Of a stretch of DNA of 64,000 bases, positions 51,555 through 60,687 are shown in pieces. Both the position numbers and the translations under genes were made by a program. The notes beneath the pieces were generated by a model. The model made no database searches, was not told where the DNA came from, and worked only from the letters and a program-made list of their open reading frames with translations. Position 1 is the first letter of the stretch, and every line of letters begins with the position of its first letter. The DNA comes from Thermococcus sp. JdF3 (GTDB lineage Archaea > Methanobacteriota_B > Thermococci > Thermococcales > Thermococcaceae). The DNA lies in contig NZ_SNUK01000003.1 of NCBI RefSeq assembly GCF_012027495.1, forward strand, positions 186,001-250,000. The letters run 5' to 3'.

Positions 51555-53900
51555 ATGTACCTTCGCCGAGACCTCATCGAGCCCCGCGTTTACCAGGAGA
51601 TAATCTACGCCCGCTGTAAAGAGACCAGCTGCCTCGTCGTTCTCCCGACGGGGCTGGGAAAGACGCTGATAGCGATGCTCATAGCCGATTACCGGCTCTC
51701 CCGGTACGGCGGTAAGGTCCTCATGCTCGCGCCAACCAAACCCCTGGCCATCCAGCACGCCGAGAGCTTTAGGCGCCTCTTCAATCTCCCCCAGGAAAGA
51801 ATAAACGTCCTCACCGGAGAACTCTCCCCCGAAAAGCGCAGACGGGTGTGGGGGGAGAGCGTGATCATCACCGCCACCCCCCAGACCGTCGAGAACGACA
51901 TCCTCACGGGCAGGATTTCGCTGGAGGACGTTTCCCTTCTGGTAATCGACGAGGCCCACAGGGCCGTTGGCGGTTACTCGTACGTTTTCATCGCCAGGGA
52001 GTACCTCAAAACCGCCAGGCACCCGCTGGTTCTCGGCTTGACCGCATCCCCAGGGAGCGACGCCGATAAAATTCGCGAGATAGTGGAAAACCTCGGCATC
52101 GAACACGTCGAGGTGAGAACCGAGGCTTCTCCCGACGTTAAACCCTACGTCCAGAGCATTGCATTTGAGTGGGTGAAGGTCGAGCTGCCCGAGATATACA
52201 AGGAGGTTAGAAAACTCCTCCGCGAGATGCTGAAGGAGAGTCTCAAGCCCCTCGCCCAGTTCAAGCTCGTCTCGACTTATTCCCCGGACATCTCAAAGAG
52301 GGAAGTGCTTCAGGCGGGGTCAAAGATCAATCAGGAGGTCGCGAGGGGCAACTATGAGATCGGCCGCCTCAGACTCCACCAGGCCAAGGCCGTCAAGCTC
52401 CAGCACGCGATCGAGCTCCTCGAGACTCAGGGGCTGACCGCCCTGCGCACCTACCTCAGGAAGCTTCGGGAGGATAAGCGGGCGAAGTCGAGCAAGCAGC
52501 TCATGGAAGACCCGCACATGAGGAAGGTGGTTTACCTCCTCGTTCAGGCAAAGGAGAGCGGGGTGGACCATCCGAAGATGGAGCGGCTGAAGGAGCTCGT
52601 CAAAAGGCAGCTCGAAAGAAAGCCGGACTCCAAGGTAATCGTCTTCACCAACTACCGGGACACAGGGAGGAGAATAGTGGAGGAGCTGGAGGCGATGGGG
52701 ATCGCGGCCGAGAGGTTCATCGGCCAGGCGAGCAGGGGGAAGGACAAAGGGATGAGCCAGAAGAAGCAGAAGGAAGTCCTCGACCGCTTCTCCCGCGCTG
52801 AGTTCAACGTCCTCGTCGCCACAAGTGTTGGCGAGGAAGGACTGGACGTTCCCGAGGTGGACCTGGTCGTTTTCTACGAGCCGGTGCCTTCGGCCATACG
52901 GAGCATCCAGAGGCGCGGCAGGACCGGCAGGCACAGGCCGGGGAAGGTTGTAATCCTGATGGCCCGGGGGACGAGGGACGAGGCCTACTACTGGAGCTCG
53001 AAGCGAAAGGAGAAGGGGATGTTCGATGCCATAAGGGCCATAGCGAGGGAGCTTGAAAGGGCCCGCCCCAGGGGGCGGTCGGGACCTGCTGAAATCGTTG
53101 AAAAAACACCGGAGCGTGCCGGGATGAGCAGGGGGAAGATAACTTCCCTTGATGCGTTTCTGAAGCCGAAGGGGGTCCAGAAAACCGAGGAGAAATCCGG
53201 GGCTTCCGAAAAGCCTCCGAAGAACCCCGTTTTCGTAAAGAAACAGAAGGGTATAGTGATCTACGCCGACAGCCGCGAGCTGAGGAGCGGGGTGCCGAAG
53301 CACCTCCGCGAGCTTGGCGCCGAGGTTGAGGTCAGGACACTCGACGTTGCCGACTACGTGGTGAGTGAGGACGTCGGCATAGAGCGCAAGAGCGCCAACG
53401 ACTTCATCCAGTCAATCATCGACGGCAGACTCTTCGACCAAGTTGAGAGGCTCAAAAGGGCCTACGAAAAGCCGGTCATAATCATTGAAGGAGGCCTCTA
53501 CGGGGTAAGGAACGTACACCCCAACGCGATTCGCGGGGCGATAGCGGCGGTGACCCTCGACTGGGGGGTGCCCATTCTTTTCTCCTCAGGAATCGAGGAG
53601 ACGGCACAGTTCATATACCTGATGGCAAAGCGCGAGCAGGAGGAGAGGAAGAAGGAGGTCCGCCTCAGGAGCGAGAAGAAGGCCCTAACCCTGGCGGAGA
53701 GGCAGCGCCTGATAGTCGAGGGCCTGCCCAACGTCTCGGCAACACTCGCCAAGCGCCTCCTCACGCACTTCGGCAACGTTGAACGCGTTTTCACTGCAAC
53801 GGAGGAGGAGCTGAAGGAGGTCGAGGGAATAGGTCCGAAGAAGGCGAGGGAGATAAGGAAGGTGATAACCGCACCCTACGTAGGGGAGGATAAAATTTAA
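51555..53900 (+). CDS. hef: Hef helicase/nuclease (FANCM/XPF family)
   Basis: This 781-residue protein has an N-terminal SF2 helicase with Walker A LPTGLGKT (about residue 35), VIDEAHRAVGG, LTASPG and motif VI QRRGRTGRH. A linker follows (about 510-570) that contains KITSLDAFLKPKG, a PCNA-binding-like peptide. The XPF nuclease domain has the ERK motif GIERKSANDF (about 612), and tandem HhH domains (LPNVSATLAKRLL, VEGIGPKKAREI) end the protein. Hef processes stalled forks and branched DNA and is known in Thermococcales to bind PCNA through its linker. The start is ATG 51555. Confidence 0.96.
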   Translation: MYLRRDLIEPRVYQEIIYARCKETSCLVVLPTGLGKTLIAMLIADYRLSRYGGKVLMLAPTKPLAIQHAESFRRLFNLPQERINVLTGELSPEKRRRVWGESVIITATPQTVENDILTGRISLEDVSLLVIDEAHRAVGGYSYVFIAREYLKTARHPLVLGLTASPGSDADKIREIVENLGIEHVEVRTEASPDVKPYVQSIAFEWVKVELPEIYKEVRKLLREMLKESLKPLAQFKLVSTYSPDISKREVLQAGSKINQEVARGNYEIGRLRLHQAKAVKLQHAIELLETQGLTALRTYLRKLREDKRAKSSKQLMEDPHMRKVVYLLVQAKESGVDHPKMERLKELVKRQLERKPDSKVIVFTNYRDTGRRIVEELEAMGIAAERFIGQASRGKDKGMSQKKQKEVLDRFSRAEFNVLVATSVGEEGLDVPEVDLVVFYEPVPSAIRSIQRRGRTGRHRPGKVVILMARGTRDEAYYWSSKRKEKGMFDAIRAIARELERARPRGRSGPAEIVEKTPERAGMSRGKITSLDAFLKPKGVQKTEEKSGASEKPPKNPVFVKKQKGIVIYADSRELRSGVPKHLRELGAEVEVRTLDVADYVVSEDVGIERKSANDFIQSIIDGRLFDQVERLKRAYEKPVIIIEGGLYGVRNVHPNAIRGAIAAVTLDWGVPILFSSGIEETAQFIYLMAKREQEERKKEVRLRSEKKALTLAERQRLIVEGLPNVSATLAKRLLTHFGNVERVFTATEEELKEVEGIGPKKAREIRKVITAPYVGEDKI

Positions 53901-53925
53901 GTTCCCGTCGGAATTACAAGACAAC

Positions 53926-53993
53926 GCCCCCGGAAACCGCGGGGAGGGAGCGTCTTGGCGAGCCGTGACCTCCCTTCGCTCCCCGGGGGCACA
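53926..53993 (+). ncRNA. Candidate H/ACA guide RNA
   Basis: Lower stem GCCCCCGG (53926-53933) pairs with CCGGGGGC (53983-53990) and is followed at once by ACA (53991-53993). Inside are two unpaired 8-base strands (AAACCGCG and TTCGCTCC) forming a pocket. The upper stem GGGAGG/CCTCCC is capped by a GA/TGA arrangement like a K-turn. The lower stem plus right pocket strand is 16 bases, near the 14-16 expected between ACA and the target uridine. ATAAAATTTAA at about 53890-53900 would start a transcript near 53925. It lies between the converging hef and PhoU-TrkA_C genes. Confidence 0.5.
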
Positions 53994-53997
53994 ACCG

Positions 53998-54576
53998 CTA
54001 CTCCTCCTCATCCACTTCCTCGCCGGCGAGCTTCCTCAGCCTGTCGAGGTCGGAGCCAACCGCTATGAGAACGTCGCCCTCCTTAATAACGTCGTTCCTT
54101 CCGGGGTTGTAGATGTACCGGCTCCCGCGCTTTATGGCGAGTATCCTCGTGCCTATCTTGCTCGGAAGCTTGAGCTGCTCCAGGGTCTTGCCGTGCAGAA
54201 CGGAACCGGTGTGAACCGTCACCCTTCCGAGTTCCTCCTCCGTGTCTTCCATAATCTTCCGGATTATCGGGTGGGGCTCCACATCGCGCAGGATTAGGTC
54301 GGATATCTTGTAGGCCGCGTCGCTTATCTGCTCGTTTATCTCGGCCATGTCTATGACGCTGAGAAGCTTCACCGGGTCCTCCTCACTCTTGGCGAGCCTC
54401 AGGGCGAGTTTCTTGACCTTAAGCGTCAGCTCGTCCATGCGCTCCTCAAGCAGGTAAACCTCCTCCGCGATGTCTTCGCTCTTGTACATGACGGAAGAGA
54501 ACGCCAGGTCAACCATCAGAGACGAGAGGTCCTTCATCTCAATGAGGCAGTTTCTGATCTCCTCAAGCTCACTCAT
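53998..54576 (-). CDS. PhoU-like / TrkA_C regulatory protein (second copy)
   Basis: This 192-residue protein has an N-terminal PhoU-like helical bundle (IRNCLIEMKDLSSLMVDLAFSSVMYKSEDIAEEV) and a C-terminal RCK_C/TrkA_C domain (GKTLEQLKLPSKIGTRILAIKRG to GDVLIAVGSDLDRL). Such proteins bind small ligands and gate cation transporters. It overlaps its paralogue by 8 bases (ATG 54576 inside that gene's end, after GGTGATGTCC). Both diverge from an MgtE/SLC41 transporter, so Mg2+ or other cation regulation is inferred. Confidence 0.85.
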   Translation of the reverse strand: MSELEEIRNCLIEMKDLSSLMVDLAFSSVMYKSEDIAEEVYLLEERMDELTLKVKKLALRLAKSEEDPVKLLSVIDMAEINEQISDAAYKISDLILRDVEPHPIIRKIMEDTEEELGRVTVHTGSVLHGKTLEQLKLPSKIGTRILAIKRGSRYIYNPGRNDVIKEGDVLIAVGSDLDRLRKLAGEEVDEEE

Positions 54577-55177
54577 TGGACATCACCTTGATGTTGCCCC
54601 GGGCTATCTCCTTGAGGTAGTCCACCGAGGTGTTCGTTCCCCTTCCTATGAGTATGTCCCCGGGGAATATCTTGAAGTCCCCGTCGGGGTCAAAAATCCA
54701 GCGTTTGCCTCTCCTCACAGCGACTATCCAGACGCCGGTGTTGGCCGCGAGGTCCAGCTCCCCCAGCGTTTTTCCGACGAGTATGGACTCGGCCGAGACA
54801 AAAATCTTGCCGATTATCTCCTCGCTGCCGAGGATCGCCTCGGTTATGACGGGGTGGAGCTCGACGCCGTCGATGACCATTTTCGCGAGGTCCGCCGCCG
54901 CGTTGGACATGTCGTCTATGGCGTGCGCCATGTGGAGAATGGACGTTATCTGCTCCGCCTCCTTCGGCCGCCTTGCGGCAAGAACCGCATGGACCATGAG
55001 GTGGTAGTTGAGCAGATCGAGGTACTCCTCGAGTTCGAGCACCTCCTCGGCCATCTCCTCCTCGTTGAAGAGTATGGAGGAGTAGGCCAGGTCAACCATC
55101 AGCTCGGCGGTGTTCTTCATCTCAACGAAGATGTCCTTAACGTTCCTCGGAACCTCGATTTCGTCCCACTCTTCCAC
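54569..55177 (-). CDS. PhoU-like / TrkA_C regulatory protein (first copy)
   Basis: This 202-residue paralogue of the next gene has the same order: PhoU-like bundle (MKNTAELMVDLAYSSILFNEEEMAEEV), then TrkA_C (GKTLGELDLAANTGVWIVAVRRG to GDILIGRGTNTSVDYL). The two copies probably act as a heteromer or respond to different signals. GTG 55177 follows GGTGAGAGCCGG. It is divergent from the transporter, with 109 bases between. Confidence 0.85.
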   Translation of the reverse strand: MEEWDEIEVPRNVKDIFVEMKNTAELMVDLAYSSILFNEEEMAEEVLELEEYLDLLNYHLMVHAVLAARRPKEAEQITSILHMAHAIDDMSNAAADLAKMVIDGVELHPVITEAILGSEEIIGKIFVSAESILVGKTLGELDLAANTGVWIVAVRRGKRWIFDPDGDFKIFPGDILIGRGTNTSVDYLKEIARGNIKVMSNE

Positions 55178-55286
55178 CCGGCTCTCACCGATGGGGGGAG
55201 GGAGGGAAATCTTATTTAGTTTTCGCCTTCGAAAAGTTTAATACCCGCAAGGGCCAACGTCCACGGGGTGAGGGTGATGGAGAGTG

Positions 55287-56480
55287 ATGGCAGTGATCGG
55301 CGGAGAGGTCAGGGAGGAGCTGAAGGGAAAGATCAAGGAAGCCTACAGGGTTACGCTGCCGTCCCTGTTCACCTCCCAGATATTTGGCCTATTCGGCGGC
55401 ACGTTTCTGGGTAAGTACTTCGAGACCATAAGAACCCAGTTCCCGGGCCTCCTGGTGGTTCTGCCGGGCATAATGGGCCTCCGCGGGAACGTTTTCGGCT
55501 CGATGGCATCGCGCTTCTCCACGATGCTCTACCTCGGTGACCTCGAACCCTCCATGAGGGACAAGAAGGTTCTCAAGGAGATAGTCCTGAGAATGCTCAT
55601 CTCGCTCATCCCGATACTCCTTCTGTGGGCCATAGGCGTCGCCACCGGTGTGAGGAAGAACGCCTTTGACGTCCTCCTCATAGTCGTCACCTCAACGATA
55701 CTGGTCTCCTTCATCCTCGGATACTTCACCTCATTCGTTACGATATTCGCCTTCAGGCGCGGCACAGACCCCGACAGCGTTGCGGCCCCGCTGGTCGCCT
55801 CAATGGGCGATTTCCTGACGGTTCCCTCGCTGGTGCTGTTCATCCTCCTCATAGAGCACTCCCCAGAGGGCTTCAGGGTCTTCAACTACGTCGTGCTCTT
55901 CCTGTTTGCCGTCGTCGCCGCGATAAGCAGGGTAAGGAAGGAGGAGTTCCTTGAACTCAAACAGGTCTTCATAACCATAACCGGGCTGGCGCTCCTCTCG
56001 ACGATATCCGGTTCAATACTCGCCAGATTCAGCGGGATAATCCAGGCCTCCGTGATACTGAGCTTCATCTACCCCTCGCTCCTCAGCAGCTTCGGCAACT
56101 ACGGCTCAATAATAGCCGCCAAGACCTCAACGAAGCTCCACCTCGGCGAGATAGAGGGCTTTCTCTGTCCCAAGGCATTCACCGACATCCTGGCGCTCTT
56201 CACGACCGCACCGGTCATTGGAACGACGAAGCTCTTAATAGGCATCGCCCTTGTGAAGCTGACTACCGGTATGGCGGTTCCCGGCTCCGCGTGGGTAGTG
56301 GCTCTCACGTATCCGTTCATGGTCCTGTTCATCATGCTCTACTCCTACACGGTATCCTACTTCCTGTTCCGGAAGAACATAGACCCCGACCACGTGGCCA
56401 TCCCCCTCATATCAAACAACAGCGATATATTCGGGACGATATACGTCGTGCTGATGGCCAAGCTGATGGTGGGAGCATGA
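55287..56480 (+). CDS. MgtE/SLC41-type divalent cation transporter
   Basis: This 397-residue membrane protein has two repeated MgtE transmembrane domains. Each carries the family motif: FPGLLVVLPGIMGLRGNVFGSMASR with LYLGDLEP in the first half, and FIYPSLLSSFGNYGSIIAAKTSTKLHLGEIE in the second. This tandem form without the cytosolic N and CBS domains is the SLC41/archaeal type, so gating may depend on the divergent PhoU-TrkA_C proteins. ATG 55287 is chosen; GTG 55284 is equally in frame. The TATA box is AGTTTAATAC (55235-55244). It overlaps the next gene by 4 bases. Confidence 0.88.
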   Translation: MAVIGGEVREELKGKIKEAYRVTLPSLFTSQIFGLFGGTFLGKYFETIRTQFPGLLVVLPGIMGLRGNVFGSMASRFSTMLYLGDLEPSMRDKKVLKEIVLRMLISLIPILLLWAIGVATGVRKNAFDVLLIVVTSTILVSFILGYFTSFVTIFAFRRGTDPDSVAAPLVASMGDFLTVPSLVLFILLIEHSPEGFRVFNYVVLFLFAVVAAISRVRKEEFLELKQVFITITGLALLSTISGSILARFSGIIQASVILSFIYPSLLSSFGNYGSIIAAKTSTKLHLGEIEGFLCPKAFTDILALFTTAPVIGTTKLLIGIALVKLTTGMAVPGSAWVVALTYPFMVLFIMLYSYTVSYFLFRKNIDPDHVAIPLISNNSDIFGTIYVVLMAKLMVGA

Positions 56481-57244
56481 TCGGCCTTTCGATGACCGCC
56501 TATTCCGGAAAGGACCTCTCCGGCCTGGAGGGATGGGTCCAGAGGGTAAGACAGCTGGGCTTTGATTTCGTGGAGATTCTGAGCGAATGGCCCCACTACC
56601 TGACGAGGGACAACCACCGCCTCTTCGAGGAGGTTCTTGACGGCTGGAGCATGAAGAGAACCGTTCACGCGCCGTTCAGCGACGTCAACATAGGCTCTTT
56701 CAACGACAGGCTGAGGAGAACATCGCTGGAGGTAATCCGCGAGGCCATCGAACTGGCGGCCGAGCTCGACGCCCTCTCCGTCACGATACACCCGGGCCAC
56801 TGCTCGCCGGTGAGCGTGAGGAACAGGAGAAAGTACCTGGAGATACACAGGGAGTCCCTGAGGAGAATCGCCGAATGGGGACTGGAGTACGGGGTCAGGA
56901 TTGGCGTTGAAAACATGCCCCGCTTCGTAATCCTCGATGCACAGACGTGCGAGAGGCTGTGGGAGATACTTGAAGACGTCGAGATTGGGGTGACCTTCGA
57001 CGTCGGGCACCTGAACACCACAACAGGGAATTTTGAGCGCTTCATCGAGCTCTTTGGGGACAGGATAGTCCACGTCCACCTCCACGACAACCGCGGCCAG
57101 AAAGACGACCATCTCGCCCTGGGGGACGGCACAGTCCCGTGGGTCAGGGTGCTCCCAAAACTCCCCAAGGTGACGCGGACCCTCGAAGTCAACGACCTCG
57201 AATCCGCCCGGAGAAGCCTCGAATTTCTGAAAAGCCTGCATTGA
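56477..57244 (+). CDS. Xylose isomerase-like TIM-barrel protein
   Basis: This 255-residue protein of the AP endonuclease 2/sugar isomerase-like superfamily has LGFDFVEILSEWP, SVTIHPGHCSPVS, IGVENMPRF (metal Glu), VTFDVGHLN (Asp, His), IVHVHLHDN (His) and LEVND. The ligands suit an isomerase, epimerase or endonuclease IV-like enzyme; the activity is not decided by sequence. ATG 56477 overlaps the transporter stop (ATGA); a longer in-frame upstream ORF runs through the transporter gene and is not real. Confidence 0.85.
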   Translation: MIGLSMTAYSGKDLSGLEGWVQRVRQLGFDFVEILSEWPHYLTRDNHRLFEEVLDGWSMKRTVHAPFSDVNIGSFNDRLRRTSLEVIREAIELAAELDALSVTIHPGHCSPVSVRNRRKYLEIHRESLRRIAEWGLEYGVRIGVENMPRFVILDAQTCERLWEILEDVEIGVTFDVGHLNTTTGNFERFIELFGDRIVHVHLHDNRGQKDDHLALGDGTVPWVRVLPKLPKVTRTLEVNDLESARRSLEFLKSLH

Positions 57245-57347
57245 TGGACTTTTCAGTTCATTGGCGTCCAGTTTTTACAAAACGCAACTCTTTTATACAT
57301 TTAAAATGAAGTTCTTGCGAGAAGCAGTTTCTGGCGGAGGGATACCA

Positions 57348-58766
57348 ATGGTGGAAAAGATAGTTGAGGAAATGAGGCCCTTCTTCGACCCAAAGGCGGT
57401 CGCTATCATCGGTGCAACCAACAAGAAGGGTAAGGTTGGAAACGTCATTTTTGAGAACTTCAAGATGAACAAGGAGCGTGGAATCTTCAAGGGCAACATA
57501 TACCCCGTGAACCCCAAGCTCGACGAAATAGAGGGGTACAGGGTCTACAAGAGCGTCGATGAGCTCCCCGAGGACACCGACCTGGCGGTCATCTCGATTC
57601 CGGCCCCGTTCGTCCCGGACACCATGAGGCAGGTGGCAAAGAAGGGGATAAAGTCCGTCATCATCATCACCGGCGGCTTCGGTGAGCTCGGCGAGGAAGG
57701 TAAGAAGCTGGAGCGCGAGATTCTTGAGATAGCCAGGGAGAACGGAATAAGGATCATCGGCCCGAACTGTGTCGGCGTCTACGTTCCGGACACCGGCGTT
57801 GACACCGTCTTCCTGCCGGAGAGCAAGATGGACAGGCCGAAGAGCGGCCCGATAGCCTTCGTCAGCCAGAGCGGAGCCTTCGCGGCCGCGATGCTCGACT
57901 GGGCCGCGATGGCCGGGATAGGCATAGGCAAGATGGTTAGCTACGGCAACAAGCTCGACGTTGACGACGCCGACCTCATGGACTACTTCATACACGACGA
58001 TGGCATAAACGTCGTCACCTTCTACATCGAGGGAGTCAAGGACGGCAGGAAGTTCATAGAGGCCGCCAGGAGGATAACCCAGGTCAAGCCCGTCATAGCC
58101 CTCAAGAGCGGAAGGACCGAGTACGGTGCCAAGGCCGCCTCTTCCCACACCGGTTCGCTCGCCGGTGCCGACACGATTTACGATGCCGTCTTCAAGCAGA
58201 CCGGTGTCATCCGCGCCGAGGACTTCGAGCACATGTTCGACCTCGCGAAGGCATTTGCCGCACTCAAGGACAAGCTCCCGAAGGGCGACAGGATAGGAAT
58301 CATCACCGATGGCGGTGGAGCGGGAGTCATGGCCAGCGATGCCGTTGCCAGGTTCGGTCTCAGGATGGCCGACCTCAGCGAGGAGACCCTCAGGTTCCTG
58401 AAGGAGAACTTCCCGCCGCACGCGGTGGCAGGAAACCCCACCGACGTGGTTGGAGACACCGACGCCGAGAGGTACAGAATCGCCATCGAGGGCTTCGTGA
58501 ACGACCCGAACGTCGATGCGATACTTGTCATAGTCCTCTTCCAGGTCCCGCTCCTCGAGGAGGAGAAGATAATCGACATCCTAGCCGAGTACCAGAAGAA
58601 GAGCGACAAGCCGATCGTTGCGGTGGCGATGGGCGGTAAGAAGACCGACCACTACGCCAGAATCCTCGAGGACAAGGGAGTTCCCGTTTATCCAACCCCT
58701 GAGAGGGGCGTCCGCGCCCTGGCGGGCCTTGTTAAGTACGCTGAATACCTCAGGAGGGGGGCCTGA
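57348..58766 (+). CDS. acdA: ADP-forming acyl/acetyl-CoA synthetase, alpha subunit
   Basis: This 472-residue protein has a CoA-binding Rossmann domain (FFDPKAVAIIGATNKKGKVGN), then succinyl-CoA-ligase-like domains with SQSGAFAAAMLDW and the phosphohistidine motif SSHTGSLAG (His at about residue 267). It makes ATP from ADP, Pi and acyl-CoA, the main substrate-level step of peptide and sugar fermentation in Thermococcales. ATG 57348 follows GGAGGGATACCA, with TATA TTTTATAC at about 57290; an in-frame ATG at 57261 lies before the TATA box. The beta subunit follows. The isoform and preferred acid are not determined. Confidence 0.93.
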   Translation: MVEKIVEEMRPFFDPKAVAIIGATNKKGKVGNVIFENFKMNKERGIFKGNIYPVNPKLDEIEGYRVYKSVDELPEDTDLAVISIPAPFVPDTMRQVAKKGIKSVIIITGGFGELGEEGKKLEREILEIARENGIRIIGPNCVGVYVPDTGVDTVFLPESKMDRPKSGPIAFVSQSGAFAAAMLDWAAMAGIGIGKMVSYGNKLDVDDADLMDYFIHDDGINVVTFYIEGVKDGRKFIEAARRITQVKPVIALKSGRTEYGAKAASSHTGSLAGADTIYDAVFKQTGVIRAEDFEHMFDLAKAFAALKDKLPKGDRIGIITDGGGAGVMASDAVARFGLRMADLSEETLRFLKENFPPHAVAGNPTDVVGDTDAERYRIAIEGFVNDPNVDAILVIVLFQVPLLEEEKIIDILAEYQKKSDKPIVAVAMGGKKTDHYARILEDKGVPVYPTPERGVRALAGLVKYAEYLRRGA

Positions 58767-58792
58767 CCCCCCAATCTTCCGGTGGTGGTATC

Positions 58793-59503
58793 ATGAAGGA
58801 GGAAGCCCTTAAAGTTATTGAAGAGGTTTTGAAGTCCGGAAGGACTTCGCTCGTTGAGTACGAGGCAAAGCAGGTTCTCAAAGCCTACGGCCTCCCGGTT
58901 CCGGAGGAAAAGCTCGCCAAGACCCTGGACGAGGCTCTCAAGTACGCCGAAGAAATCGGCTACCCCGTCGCCATGAAGCTGATGTCCCCGCAGATTCTCC
59001 ACAAGAGCGACGCCAAGGTCGTCCTTCTCAACATCAAGACCCCCGAGGAGCTGAAGGAGAAGTGGGAGCTCATCCACGAGAACGCGCGCAAATACCGCCC
59101 GGACGCTGAAATCCTGGGTGTTCTCGTGGCCCCGATGCTCAAGGTCGGAAGGGAGATCATCATAGGCGTCACCGAAGACCCGCAGTTCGGCCACGCCCTC
59201 ATGTTCGGTCTCGGCGGAATCTTCGTCGAGGTTCTCAAGGACGTCACCTTCCGCATAGTGCCCATAACCGAGCGCGATGCCAGGAAGATGATAAGGGACA
59301 TAAAGAGCTACCCGATTCTCGCAGGGGCCCGCGGCGAGGAGCCGGCGGACATAGACGCAATAGTCAACCTCCTCCTCAAGGTCAGCGAGCTCGTCAACGA
59401 TCTCGACGACTACATCAAGGAGATGGACCTCAACCCCGTCTTCGTCTACGAGAAGGGCAAGGGTGCCGTCGTCGTTGACGCCAGGATAATCCTGAAGGGC
59501 TGA
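58793..59503 (+). CDS. acdB: ADP-forming acyl/acetyl-CoA synthetase, beta subunit
   Basis: This 236-residue ATP-grasp subunit has TSLVEYEAKQVLKAYGLPVP, GYPVAMKLMSPQILHKSDAKVV, VAPMLKVGREIIIG, HALMFGLGGIFVE and the Mg-binding EMDLNPVFVY. Length fits the family (about 235). It forms the alpha2beta2 enzyme with the preceding gene, which it follows by 26 bases with the ribosome site GGTGGTATC before ATG 58793. It ends the operon; the next gene converges. Confidence 0.94.
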   Translation: MKEEALKVIEEVLKSGRTSLVEYEAKQVLKAYGLPVPEEKLAKTLDEALKYAEEIGYPVAMKLMSPQILHKSDAKVVLLNIKTPEELKEKWELIHENARKYRPDAEILGVLVAPMLKVGREIIIGVTEDPQFGHALMFGLGGIFVEVLKDVTFRIVPITERDARKMIRDIKSYPILAGARGEEPADIDAIVNLLLKVSELVNDLDDYIKEMDLNPVFVYEKGKGAVVVDARIILKG

Positions 59504-59525
59504 TTTCCCTTTTTCCCCACCATTT

Positions 59526-60659
59526 TCAACGGTTGATTCCCCGCGAAAAACCGCTGTTGGCCCGCAGGAGAAAAACCGCCAATGCCCCCAATCCAAACAC
59601 CCCCACGAAGAGAAATCCTGTTCTAAACCCGAGAAATCCTATCAAAACCGGCCCCAGCGCCTGGCCGATGTCCTTTACGCTCTCCAGAAATCCCAGTGCC
59701 GTTCCGCGAAGCCTCGATACCTCGGTGGCCAGGGGCTTCGTTGAGGCCTCACTTATCGAGGCGCCCACCGAGAAAAGCACCGCACCCAGAACCACAAGAG
59801 AAAGGGAGTCTGAAAGGGCGAACACAAACATCGCCAGGCCCACCATCGTCATGCCGGCCACTATCGGTTTGATTCTTCCCACCCTGTCGCTTAGGTAGCC
59901 CGCGTAGGGCTTGACGACCGCCATTATGGCTATCTCAACGGTGAGTATCAGCCCGGAGAGCCACGCCTTGTCCTGGAGGTAGTAGAATAGGGGTAGAAAG
60001 GTCTCTATACCCTGGTAGGCCATGTAAACGGCCGCGTCCAGAAGGCCTATCAGGAGGAGTTCTCCGCTGAACGTGAACTCAAACCTCTTCAGCTCTCCAC
60101 CAGTTTCAGGGAACCTGAAGGTAAGGGCAAAAACGACCAGTCCCGTCAGTGAGCAGAGGACAAAGACCACCGAGAACCCCAGGAAATAGATGATGCTCCC
60201 CGCGAGAACAGGAGCTAGGGCGCGGCCAACGAGGGTTGATGAGCTCAGGAAGCCCATGAAGGTGCCCTTACGGTCCGGGTACAGGTCACTGACCAATGCG
60301 AAGGACACCGGGACGAAGATTGCCGTCGCAACGCCGTAGTAAACCCTGACGAGGGCGAGGGTCAAAGCGTCGCCCGCGAGAAAGTACAGCAGCGGGGCGC
60401 TGAGAAAAACGAAGCCGCTCATCTTGAGGAGCCTCTTCCGTCCGTAAACGTCGCTGAGAAGGCCCGACGCGAAGTTTATGAAGATGCCCGTCACCGTAGA
60501 GGCGGCGGCAACGAGGCCGATTTCTCCCTTTCCGAGCCCGATGCTCTGGGAGTAGAGGGGAAGGGTCGGGGACTTGCCCATGGTGGAACCTAGGATCGCG
60601 AAGAATCCCGCGATAAGGATGGGATAGAGGGCCTTGGAGTCGGTTCTCACTCCCCGCAT
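59526..60659 (-). CDS. MFS transporter, 12-helix, drug-efflux-like
   Basis: This 377-residue membrane protein has about 12 helices. The loop-2/3 motif GLLSDVYGRKRLLK and the counterpart GYLSDRVGRIKPI in the second half are MFS signature A. It resembles DHA1-type efflux or unknown-substrate MFS carriers. The start is taken as ATG 60659; a GTG 9 bases in is possible. It lies 28 bases after a small membrane gene and the cysteine synthase on the same strand, so the three may share a transcript. Confidence 0.85.
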   Translation of the reverse strand: MRGVRTDSKALYPILIAGFFAILGSTMGKSPTLPLYSQSIGLGKGEIGLVAAASTVTGIFINFASGLLSDVYGRKRLLKMSGFVFLSAPLLYFLAGDALTLALVRVYYGVATAIFVPVSFALVSDLYPDRKGTFMGFLSSSTLVGRALAPVLAGSIIYFLGFSVVFVLCSLTGLVVFALTFRFPETGGELKRFEFTFSGELLLIGLLDAAVYMAYQGIETFLPLFYYLQDKAWLSGLILTVEIAIMAVVKPYAGYLSDRVGRIKPIVAGMTMVGLAMFVFALSDSLSLVVLGAVLFSVGASISEASTKPLATEVSRLRGTALGFLESVKDIGQALGPVLIGFLGFRTGFLFVGVFGLGALAVFLLRANSGFSRGINR

Positions 60660-60687
60660 CCCCAGTCGTTGACGAGAGACAGCTCAT

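Noticed and set aside
55220-55235. TTTTCG-CCTT-CGAAAA inverted repeat before the MgtE gene
   Set aside because: It is short, AT-rich and near a promoter, so it is likely by chance; I give it no function.
56291-56476. N-terminal extension of the TIM-barrel protein through the transporter gene
   Set aside because: It is out of frame with the transporter and His/Pro-rich; ATG 56477 overlaps the transporter stop as is usual here.
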